Under the pieces are notes generated by a model that made no database searches, was not told the DNA's origin, and worked only from the letters and a program-made list of their open reading frames with translations. A stretch of DNA of 64,000 nt from JAVBLT01 sp031553315 (GTDB taxonomy: Bacteria; Verrucomicrobiota; Kiritimatiellia; RFP12; DVOR01), in the NCBI GenBank assembly GCA_031553315.1, contig JAVBLT010000021.1, positions 1 to 64,000 of the forward strand, read 5' to 3'. The position numbers were made by a program, and so were the translations under genes. Shown here piece after piece: positions 57,401-64,000 of the stretch (the first letter of the stretch is position 1; every line of letters starts with the position of its first letter).

Positions 57401-60400
57401 TTATTTCAGGGGCTCGCCGGAGGGGGGTGCTTTGGCGTAGGTGACGGTGGCGGGGGGGGAGGTGAGCTCGACGAGGGCGGTTTTGGCGACGCGGGCGGTG
57501 ACGGTGCCGGATTCGAGGATGAAGGGGGCGGTGTAGGTCTGCTCGGGGCCGTCGTCGATCGTATAGGTGATGGGCCGGGAGGGGGTGGAGGAGGTGAGGG
57601 TCACGCGGTTGGCCGGGTCGCGGGTAATGAGGGGCGTGCCGACGGTGTTGAGGTAGGAGGTGGGGGTGCCGTCGAGATTGATGCAGAAGGCGAAGGCGAA
57701 GGGGATGTTGTGGAGGGTGTATTGGGGAAGGGGCCGGGGGCCGCAGGAGCCGTTGCCCAGGCCGAGGTGGGCGTAATCGAGGTTGAGGATCACGGCTTCG
57801 CTCGCGGGGAGGCGGTCGGGGGTGCTGGCGCGGTTGAGGGTGAGGGCATCCCACCGGTTGAGGGAGAAGGAGAAGGGGGTTTCGGTGGTGAAGAAGGTCA
57901 CTTTGGGGGTCGTGGGCGCGCCGCTGAGGGTGAGGTGGCGGGCGTGCTGGCGGGCGCCGTATTCCTGGGTTTCGCTGTAGGGAACCCAGAATTGGGCGAC
58001 GGGGGCGGTGAAGGTGCCGTACCAGCAGGCGCCGAAGCGGTCGGGGTAGTTTTCGTAGGGGCCGTAGGCCTGGTAGGCGGCGGTGGTGTAGCGGGGGTCG
58101 AGGGAGAGGGTGAAGCCGAGGCGGGGGACGACGGTCTCGGGGGTGGCGGGGGTGAAGGCGCTGTCGCACCGGATGAATTTGTCGCTCACGGTCCAGACGA
58201 GGCGGTAGGTGTAGCCGATTTCGCTGCCTTCGGTTTTGAATTCGGCGGTGATCTGGGCGGCGGGGCCGGTTTGCTGAGCCGTCATGGAGAGGCAGGTGTT
58301 TTTCATGGCGGGGAGGCTCTGCCAGGCGGAGGAGCCGCGGATCCAGCGGTCGTTGGAGACGGGGGCTCGGTAGATCTGGAAGCGGGGGCCTTTGCCGGGG
58401 ATGAGAATGGGGGTGCCTTTTTTGGCGAGGGCGGCGAGGGTGCCGTCGGCAAAGGTGGCGGTCATTTCGACGCTGGAGACGGTGATGGAGCCGTCGGCGT
58501 TATGGGCGATGGCGACGGGGGTGGTGAGGTAGGTGTAGGCGGGGGGGGGCATGGCGACGGGGGCGTGGGGGAGGAAGGCGTGGGCTTCGGAGGCGTCGAT
58601 CCGGGCCTGGAGGGGGCCTTCGAGGCGGAGGCCGGGGGGGGTGACCCAGGCGAGGATGTTGTGGTTGGTGGGAATGGGGGCGGTGTAGGTCTGGCCGGGG
58701 GCGAGGGGGGGGAGGGCGAGAATGGTGGGGGAGACGGCGTTGGTGGCGTCGGTCAGGGTGTAGCTGAGGGAGTGGTCGTGGAGGGTTTTGTGGAAGTAGG
58801 CGTTGCGGATGGTGAGGGTGGAATCGGTGCGGTCGAATTTGATGTATTGGTAGGTGTGTTTGACCTGGGGGGTCTGGCCTTTTCGTTCGCGGTCGGCGGT
58901 GAGGATGCCGTCGTCGCAAAAGGACCCGAAGTTGGGCTGGTCGCCGAATTTTCCGCCCCAGGCGAGGGCTTTTCCGGTGAAGGGGCGGGGGCGGTAGGCG
59001 CGGAGGGCGGGGTCGTAGTCGGCGCGGAGGGATTGATCCACGAAATCCCAGATGCAGCCGCCGATGAGGCGGGGGTGCTTTTCGAAGAGATCCATGTAGG
59101 CCTGGAAGTTGCCGAGGGCGTTGCCCATGCTGTGGGCGTATTCGCAGACGAGGAAGGGGCGGGTGGAACCGTCGGTGGCGATGCGCTCGAGGCGGTCGAG
59201 GGCGGGATACATGACGGAATCCATGTCGGTGAAGGGGGAGGGTTTGGGCGCGTCGCAGTAATGGATGAGGCGGGTGGCGTCGCGGGCGCGGATGGCGGCG
59301 GCGGCGGCTTCGAGGTTTTTGCCCCAGCCGGTTTCGTTGCCGAGGGACCAGATGATGACGGAGGGGTGGTTTTTGGAACGCTCGACCATGCTCATGGCGC
59401 GCTCGGTGTAGGCGGGAGCCCAGGCGGGGTTGTCGTTGAGGGCCTGCGGGGTGCCGCGGAGCTGATGGGCCTCGATGTTGGCTTCGTCGATCACATAGAT
59501 GCCGTATTCGTCGCACAGTTCGTACCAGCGGGGGTGGTTGGGGTAGTGGCTGTTGCGGACGGTGTTGATGTTGTTTTCCTTCATGAGCTGGATGTCGAGC
59601 GCCATCATGTCGTAGGGGATTGCGCGGCCGTGGTCGGGGGTGGTTTCGTGGCGGTTGACGCCTTTGAGGATCACGCTTTTGCCGTTGATGAGCAGCTGGC
59701 CTTCGGGGCCGGTCTCGATGGTGCGGAAGCCGAGCCTGCAGAAGCGGATCTCATCCATGGGGGCGAGGTCGAGCGTGGCGGGGTAGAGGAAAGGCGTCTC
59801 GGCAGTCCAGGGATTGGGGTTGGGAATGATTTTGTCTTTGAGGGAGACGGTGACTTCTTCTCCGGGTTTGACGGCGGGCACGGGGATTTTTTCCTCGAAG
59901 AGACCGTCTGCCGCGAAGGTGAGGACGGTGGGCCCGGTCTGCACGGCGCCGTAGTTGCGGAGGATGAAATCGGCGTTGACCACGCCGTTGGTGTAGGTGG
60001 AATCGAGGCTGGGGCGGATGAAGAAATCGCGGATGGCGAGGTTGGGCGTGGTGAAGAGGGTCACATCGCGGAAGATGCCGCTGAGGCGGAAGAAATCCTG
60101 ATCCTCAAGGTAGGAACCGTCGCACCAGCGATACACCTCGACCGCGACGAGGTTCGTGCCCGCGCGCAGATACGGGGTCACGTTGAACTCGGCGCCGGTG
60201 TACGAATCTTCGCTGTAGCCTACTTTTTCCCCGTTGATCCACACATAGAAGGCGGCCTCCACGCCGTCGAACCGGAGGAAGGTCTGGCCCTTGTTGAAGC
60301 CGCTGGGCAGCGTGAACGAGCGGCGGTAGGAGCCGACCGGGTTGCGCTCTTCAAAGGCGGTCCAGCCTTTGGGCGGCTCGCCCGTCACGCGCGGGGGGTC

Positions 60401-60733
60401 TGCTTTGAAGGGGTAGGTTTCGTTGGTGTAGATGGGGGTTCCGTGGCCGTGGAGCTGCCAGTTGGAAGGCACGGGAATTGTGCTCCAGGAGGCGGTGCTG
60501 AAGGCGGGGAGATAGAAATCGGCGGGGCGCTGGTCGGGCGTCATGGAAAAATGGAAAGACCAGTCGCCGTTGAGCGAGAAGATGCGATCCTCAAGCATGG
60601 GCATGGCGGAGGCGCGGCGGGGTTCGCGGTTGATGTGGGTGACGGCTTCATTTTCCCAATCGGGGGCGGCGTGAAGGGTGAGGGCGATCAGAAGGGCGCC
60701 GCATGCGCAGGCGGAAAGGTTGAAGGCGTTCAT
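57401..60733 (-). CDS. secreted GH2 beta-galactosidase, LacZ-type, 1110 aa
   Basis: Signal peptide 1-22 from the ATG at 60733, chosen because GGAG is well spaced there. Domains follow LacZ order: sugar-binding jelly roll (LNGDWSFHFS, WSTIPVPSNWQLHGHGTPIYTN), Ig-like domain, TIM barrel with acid/base E467 (WSLGNETGWG) and nucleophile E531 (LVCEYAHSMGNA), HYPNHPRWYELCDEYG, and a C-terminal Bgal small-chain-type beta domain. A short extra tail ends like chitobiase C-terminal repeats. Hydrolyses terminal beta-galactosides, plausibly from host glycans. It has its own promoter. Confidence 0.92.
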   Translation of the reverse strand: MNAFNLSACACGALLIALTLHAAPDWENEAVTHINREPRRASAMPMLEDRIFSLNGDWSFHFSMTPDQRPADFYLPAFSTASWSTIPVPSNWQLHGHGTPIYTNETYPFKADPPRVTGEPPKGWTAFEERNPVGSYRRSFTLPSGFNKGQTFLRFDGVEAAFYVWINGEKVGYSEDSYTGAEFNVTPYLRAGTNLVAVEVYRWCDGSYLEDQDFFRLSGIFRDVTLFTTPNLAIRDFFIRPSLDSTYTNGVVNADFILRNYGAVQTGPTVLTFAADGLFEEKIPVPAVKPGEEVTVSLKDKIIPNPNPWTAETPFLYPATLDLAPMDEIRFCRLGFRTIETGPEGQLLINGKSVILKGVNRHETTPDHGRAIPYDMMALDIQLMKENNINTVRNSHYPNHPRWYELCDEYGIYVIDEANIEAHQLRGTPQALNDNPAWAPAYTERAMSMVERSKNHPSVIIWSLGNETGWGKNLEAAAAAIRARDATRLIHYCDAPKPSPFTDMDSVMYPALDRLERIATDGSTRPFLVCEYAHSMGNALGNFQAYMDLFEKHPRLIGGCIWDFVDQSLRADYDPALRAYRPRPFTGKALAWGGKFGDQPNFGSFCDDGILTADRERKGQTPQVKHTYQYIKFDRTDSTLTIRNAYFHKTLHDHSLSYTLTDATNAVSPTILALPPLAPGQTYTAPIPTNHNILAWVTPPGLRLEGPLQARIDASEAHAFLPHAPVAMPPPAYTYLTTPVAIAHNADGSITVSSVEMTATFADGTLAALAKKGTPILIPGKGPRFQIYRAPVSNDRWIRGSSAWQSLPAMKNTCLSMTAQQTGPAAQITAEFKTEGSEIGYTYRLVWTVSDKFIRCDSAFTPATPETVVPRLGFTLSLDPRYTTAAYQAYGPYENYPDRFGACWYGTFTAPVAQFWVPYSETQEYGARQHARHLTLSGAPTTPKVTFFTTETPFSFSLNRWDALTLNRASTPDRLPASEAVILNLDYAHLGLGNGSCGPRPLPQYTLHNIPFAFAFCINLDGTPTSYLNTVGTPLITRDPANRVTLTSSTPSRPITYTIDDGPEQTYTAPFILESGTVTARVAKTALVELTSPPATVTYAKAPPSGEPLK

Positions 60734-60773
60734 GGCAATCTCCAATGGTTTACATCAATAACCGACAGTGTGA

Positions 60774-60803
60774 AGTATAGCAGGTCGCTGTAGAAAGCTA
60801 CAA
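60774..60803 (-). promoter_or_regulatory. sigma-70-type promoter of the beta-galactosidase gene
   Basis: On the minus strand TTGTAG (60803-60798), an 18-base spacer and TATACT (60779-60774). A small inverted repeat GTAG-aaag-CTAC overlaps the -35 end and could be an operator half-site; this is weak evidence. Confidence 0.65.
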
Positions 60804-60897
60804 CCCAAAAATTAAAGCGTGCGATTCCGATTGAAGGTTGCCTTCGTTGATCAAAACAGGCAGAAAAGGCGTTTCGGGGAATCTTTTTTCGCGATTC

Positions 60898-60927
60898 TTG
60901 CATTTTTCGGCAAAGCTGTGGTACATT
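60898..60927 (+). promoter_or_regulatory. sigma-70-type promoter for the 60961 gene
   Basis: TTGCAT (60898-60903), an 18-base spacer and TACATT (60922-60927), about 33 bases before the ATG. Confidence 0.55.
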
Positions 60928-60960
60928 TTTTCCGGGCAAACATTCAGATATGAGGAAAAA

Positions 60961-61626
60961 ATGACTCGTCTGTGCTTTTCATCGGAAACATACACCATCG
61001 ATCTGAACGATATCGTCGTTTTGGAGGATTCCCGTGTCACATGCGGGAAGATCCCGCCGGGCGAGGTTGTGGTGCTGATCGGCGGGAAAGATTCCCTGCT
61101 CGCCGGGCGCGATTTGGCGGAGGCGGCAATCGGGAAGAATCTGCGGAGCATTCCCGTGCGGATTGCTTTTGCGCCGAAAATGAGGCCGTATGATTTCATT
61201 TCGCATTTCATCCGCCCGCTGAGGCTGAAATACCGGTTTTACTCTTCGAATATCTACCATGTGGATCCCAAAGAGATTCGCGCAATGCAGCTGGAGCGCA
61301 ATATCCGCACCGGGCGCAATGCCTATGCGTTTACCAACCGCAAGTATTATTTTCCCCCCGAGGAGCGGGTCGATCGCTATGAAAAACTCCGCATGAGCAT
61401 GAAAAACGGCTACGACGACCGCTACCCGATGGATATCATGCTCCTGCGCACACTCGGCGCCCAGGACACGCTCAACCAGGGGCATCACCGCATTGGCATT
61501 GCGATCGAGTGCGGGCTGGAACGCGTGGCGGTCACCTTTAGCGCCTGCGGAGGGGCGCCGGAGTGGGTGAGGCCGCTTTTCCGGCGCATGGCGCGCATCA
61601 AGCGAGCCCTCAAGCGGCGAAGTTGA
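60961..61626 (+). CDS. hypothetical protein, 221 aa
   Basis: I do not recognise the family. It is a soluble, basic C-terminus protein with mixed structure; GEVVVLIGGKDSLLAGRDLAEAAIGKNLRSIPVRIAFA near 40-75 looks like an alpha/beta core. A cluster of aromatic and charged residues sits at 95-160. TGAGGAAAAA directly precedes the ATG at 60961; an in-frame extension to 60838 has no such site and spans the promoter. It converges on the polysaccharide operon, which it may or may not serve. Confidence 0.65.
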   Translation: MTRLCFSSETYTIDLNDIVVLEDSRVTCGKIPPGEVVVLIGGKDSLLAGRDLAEAAIGKNLRSIPVRIAFAPKMRPYDFISHFIRPLRLKYRFYSSNIYHVDPKEIRAMQLERNIRTGRNAYAFTNRKYYFPPEERVDRYEKLRMSMKNGYDDRYPMDIMLLRTLGAQDTLNQGHHRIGIAIECGLERVAVTFSACGGAPEWVRPLFRRMARIKRALKRRS

Positions 61627-61639
61627 AAAACCGCCTTTC

Positions 61640-62737
61640 TCAGCGCTCAAACACTTTCCGCAGGTTTCGATCCCAGGCTTCGGCCACGCGTTCCGGCGCG
61701 TAGGGGGCGGCGGAGGCCAGGGCGGCTTGCCCCATGCGTTTGCGCAGGGCCGGGTCGCGCATCAGCTCGCGCATGCGGGCGGCCACTTCGGCGGTGTCGG
61801 CGGCAAGAAAACCGTTTTCCCCGTCGACAATCAATTCGTTGACGGCGGGAGAGGCGCGGAAGCCGATGGCAGGCAGGCCGCAGGCCATGCCCTCCATCAA
61901 CGCGAGGCCGAACCCTTCATGCGCGCTGGCGAACACCTGAAAATCGGCCTCGCGATAGGCTCCGGTCACATCGTTCGAATTCCCGTGCAGATGAACGCGG
62001 CCGGCGAGCCCCGAGCGCTGAATCATCGCCTGAAGGCGGGCGGTGTAGGCGGGGTGCTTGAGCGAACCCCAGAGATCAAGCTGCCACTCGGGAAACTCCT
62101 CCGCCACCGCGGAAAAAGCCTCGATGACCAAATGCTGGCGTTTGACGCTTCCCTCCACGCGGGCGATGTAGACGACGCGTTTTTTTTCCACGCCGGGGTC
62201 GGCTCTCGCCTCCTCGGCAACAGGCCTGACCACGTTGGGCACGGAAAAAACCGGGGTTCCCGGAAAACGCCGGCGCACGATGGCCTCGAAGGAAGGCATC
62301 AGCACCTGAAAGGCGGCCACGCGCCGCAGGGAGGCCAGCGTGAGGCGCCGGCGGATGAAAAACGCCCGGTCAACGGTGGCGAACATGTTTGCCGGATAGT
62401 TGTGAAACATCTGCACAATCCTGGCGCGATGCTTTTGAAAAAGCGTCACATTAAGCAAATCCCGAAAGAAAAAGGTCACAATCAGATCGGGATCTTCCGC
62501 GCGGATCAGGGCGCGATAGGCCAGCGCGCCCAGCTTGAGCGCCGTGAGCAGCCGCTGCGCAGGACTGCAGAGGTTCACAAAACGGACGGCGGGGGAAAAC
62601 GAATAGCCTCCGCCGATTTTTTTGGCCGAATTGCTTGCGAAAACAACCTCGTGCCCCTTCTCCGCAAGCGAATTGGCAAACTCGACGGCAAATTTGGTGT
62701 TGAGCACATTGCGGTCTTTGACGATAAGAATCTTCAC
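61640..62737 (-). CDS. glycosyltransferase family 4-like protein, 365 aa
   Basis: GT-B fold sugar transferase. VVYIARVEGSVKRQHLVIEAF begins the C-terminal nucleotide-sugar domain. ASAHEGFGLALMEGMACGLPAIGF is the E-x7-E donor-binding motif, and NELIVDGENGFLAA is typical of GT4. No membrane segment. The start is GTG, overlapping the pyruvyltransferase stop (GTGA). Likely acts in surface polysaccharide or glycan assembly; donor and acceptor unknown. Confidence 0.85.
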   Translation of the reverse strand: MKILIVKDRNVLNTKFAVEFANSLAEKGHEVVFASNSAKKIGGGYSFSPAVRFVNLCSPAQRLLTALKLGALAYRALIRAEDPDLIVTFFFRDLLNVTLFQKHRARIVQMFHNYPANMFATVDRAFFIRRRLTLASLRRVAAFQVLMPSFEAIVRRRFPGTPVFSVPNVVRPVAEEARADPGVEKKRVVYIARVEGSVKRQHLVIEAFSAVAEEFPEWQLDLWGSLKHPAYTARLQAMIQRSGLAGRVHLHGNSNDVTGAYREADFQVFASAHEGFGLALMEGMACGLPAIGFRASPAVNELIVDGENGFLAADTAEVAARMRELMRDPALRKRMGQAALASAAPYAPERVAEAWDRNLRKVFER

Positions 62738-63579
62738 AGCTCTACTCCTTCTCTGAATGCGGTGATCAGAGACTCTCGGATGCGGTCGATTTGCGGTTGG
62801 CGCGAAACGTAATGATTCATCAGGCTTGCGGTTTCGGTCTCGAAAGCTTCGGCAAGGCGGTCAAGGGTCACGGTGCGGCTCATGGCGGCGGGACCGGTGA
62901 AGGCGGAATCGTAATCGTGGAATTTGAACCACCCGCCGATGAGGCCGGGGCCCGCGTCGAGAGGGGCGTTGGGGATTCCGAAAACGTCGCTCACAATGAG
63001 GCCGTGAAGGGAGGAGGAAAAGACGGCGTCGCACGAGGCGATCTCGGCCAGAATCTCGAGCGGGTTGCGGTTGAGGCTGATGACCGCGACGTGGCTGAAA
63101 CGCTCCGTCAGCCCCCGGAGGCGGTGATCAGCCCCGTGAACCACATGCGGAATCAACCCCACGCGCCAGCGTTTGGCGGGAAGCCTGGAAAGCAGCGGCG
63201 CCGCCAGCAGCGCGCCGTCGCCCAGCGGGCAATTGTCGGGCACGGATTGGAAGCGGCGCATAAGCTCCAAAGAGCGGCGGCCGCGCAGGGCGAGCACGCG
63301 CAGGCGGCGGATGAAGATGAAATCGGCGGGGATCTCGTCGCGGATGAAGCCGCTCGTCCACACCGCAAGCGGGGCTCTCAGGTGAAGCGCGGGCCAGTAA
63401 CGCCAGGATTTTCTCTTGGGGCGCATGGCGGATTCGGCCACGCTCCCCAGGCCAAGCACACGGGCGTGGCGAATGGAAGCGTGGCGGACAGGCACGCCGA
63501 GAATGCGTTCGAAAATGAACGGGTTGAGAGCGTCGCCGAAATTAAGCGAACCGCAGTATTTCACGGGAAGGCCGCTCAC
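62734..63579 (-). CDS. polysaccharide pyruvyl transferase family protein, 281 aa
   Basis: Pyruvyltransferase family (Pfam PS_pyruv_trans; ExoV/CsaB relatives), which adds ketal-linked pyruvate to sugars of exopolysaccharides or wall glycans. NFGDALN near the N-terminus and SSLHGLIVSDVFGIP toward the C-terminus are the family landmarks. GTG start overlapping the stop of the upstream glycosyltransferase (GTGA); its own stop overlaps the next GTG. Acidic surface glycan is suggested. Confidence 0.8.
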   Translation of the reverse strand: MSGLPVKYCGSLNFGDALNPFIFERILGVPVRHASIRHARVLGLGSVAESAMRPKRKSWRYWPALHLRAPLAVWTSGFIRDEIPADFIFIRRLRVLALRGRRSLELMRRFQSVPDNCPLGDGALLAAPLLSRLPAKRWRVGLIPHVVHGADHRLRGLTERFSHVAVISLNRNPLEILAEIASCDAVFSSSLHGLIVSDVFGIPNAPLDAGPGLIGGWFKFHDYDSAFTGPAAMSRTVTLDRLAEAFETETASLMNHYVSRQPQIDRIRESLITAFREGVEL

Positions 63580-64000
63580 AGCACCCCCGCCTTGCTTAAC
63601 ACACCGGCGATTTGCCCGGCCACAACCTCCGCGCCGAAGTGGCGCTCGAAACAGGCGCGGGCCGCCCGCCTTTGCGCCGCGCGCGCTTCCGGGGAAAGGC
63701 GCGCCAGTGCTTCGACCGCGGCGGCCAGTGCGGCGGCATCGCCCGGCCTCACGAAATAAAGGCCGCAGCGTTCATCCGCCCCAAGGGGGTAGGCTTCCGA
63801 TTCGTTGGTGATGACAGGCCTGCCGCAGGCCAGCGCCTGAAACACTTTGTTGGGAATCACGCGCGAGGCTTTCGGCGATTGCCCGAACACCCCCAAAAGA
63901 ATATCCGCCCGGCCGATCCGCCCGGGCAGATCCGCATAGGCGACGGGGGGCTCAAAGACAATAGCCTCGCATCCTTTCGCCTTCTCCTCACAGGCCGCCC
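63576..64000 (-). CDS. glycosyltransferase, C-terminal part (truncated by window edge)
   Basis: The frame is open to the window end, and the preserved part reads ADILLGVFGQSPKASRVIPNKVFQALACGRPVIT followed by a helix-rich tail. The PNKVFQALACGRPVIT stretch is the donor-binding end of GT-B (GT4-like) glycosyltransferases. The N-terminal half lies outside. It is the upstream gene of the polysaccharide operon, coupled by GTGA to the pyruvyltransferase. Confidence 0.8.
   Translation of the reverse strand, partial: AACEEKAKGCEAIVFEPPVAYADLPGRIGRADILLGVFGQSPKASRVIPNKVFQALACGRPVITNESEAYPLGADERCGLYFVRPGDAAALAAAVEALARLSPEARAAQRRAARACFERHFGAEVVAGQIAGVLSKAGVL

Noticed and set aside
56822..60793. Very long plus-strand open frame opposite the beta-galactosidase gene
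   Set aside because: Gly/Glu/Val/Ala-rich low-complexity translation, an antisense shadow of C-ending codons. The minus strand encodes a clear GH2 enzyme with catalytic residues.

Overview
The window reads as part of a high-GC chromosome of an anaerobic Gram-negative bacterium of the PVC superphylum, most likely a gut Kiritimatiellota/Verrucomicrobiota/Lentisphaerota-type lineage. This is inferred from content, not from a marker phylogeny. The supporting features are a lipid A-type acyltransferase, a pseudopilin with a type II secretion-like prepilin peptide, a giant secreted protein with lamin-tail-like repeats, several secreted glycoside hydrolases, an [FeFe]-hydrogenase maturase (HydE) and a GTP-dependent PEP carboxykinase. 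Most genes are on the minus strand. They form compact operons, often with ATGA/GTGA overlaps, behind readable sigma-70-type promoters.

Layout. 0-1.3 kb is AT-richer: an orphan gene and a truncated DNA methyltransferase remnant. 1.3-4.7 kb holds tyrS and rpsA (minus). 4.8-6.7 kb holds a small membrane exporter-family gene, a TIM-barrel epimerase-like gene and a coiled-coil/TM protein (plus). 6.7-13.2 kb is a plus-strand block: peptide-transporter binding protein, two permeases and hydE, translationally coupled, then a secreted glucoamylase-like/GH144 enzyme. 13.2-19 kb holds an unknown gene, a DUF2147-type protein, two tandem raffinose-synthase/Sip1-like enzymes, a remnant of a further copy and a 58-residue Tat-signal fragment. 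19-32.9 kb looks like one long minus-strand operon: pseudopilin, 3134-residue secreted protein, LpxL-like acyltransferase, half-size GDT1 transporter, HNH nuclease, and fused homocysteine methyltransferase/MTHF reductase. 33-35.5 kb is gyrB. 35.5-35.9 kb contains two head-to-tail copies of a 163-bp hairpin-forming, TA-flanked repeat.

35.9-43 kb is an operon running from two N-acetylhexosamine-kinase-like genes through nagB, a secreted protein and an AsmA-like protein to miaB. 43-45 kb is leuA with a leader peptide and attenuator. 45-46.9 kb is pckG. 46.9-48.3 kb is a low-GC three-gene cassette (small protein, ADP-ribosyltransferase-like protein, membrane protein). 48.3-50.5 kb is mscS, an unknown gene and proC. 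50.5-50.9 kb holds a third hairpin repeat nested in a second inverted repeat. 50.9-57 kb is uvrA, a TPR protein and nif3. 57-60.7 kb is a secreted GH2 beta-galactosidase plus a small membrane protein. 60.9-64 kb is an unknown gene facing a surface-polysaccharide operon (two glycosyltransferases and a pyruvyltransferase), cut by the window edge.

Taken together the genes fit a saccharolytic/mucin-glycan-using anaerobe: secreted GH2, Sip1-like and GH144-like enzymes release sugars, and the hexosamine kinases and NagB feed amino sugars into glycolysis. PEPCK and HydE fit fermentative metabolism. The most interesting unexplained items are the TA-flanked hairpin repeat family, the ADP-ribosyltransferase-like cassette, the leuA attenuator, the ATPase-less transporter coupled to hydE, and the giant repeat protein. 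No tRNA, rRNA, CRISPR array or replication origin was recognised.
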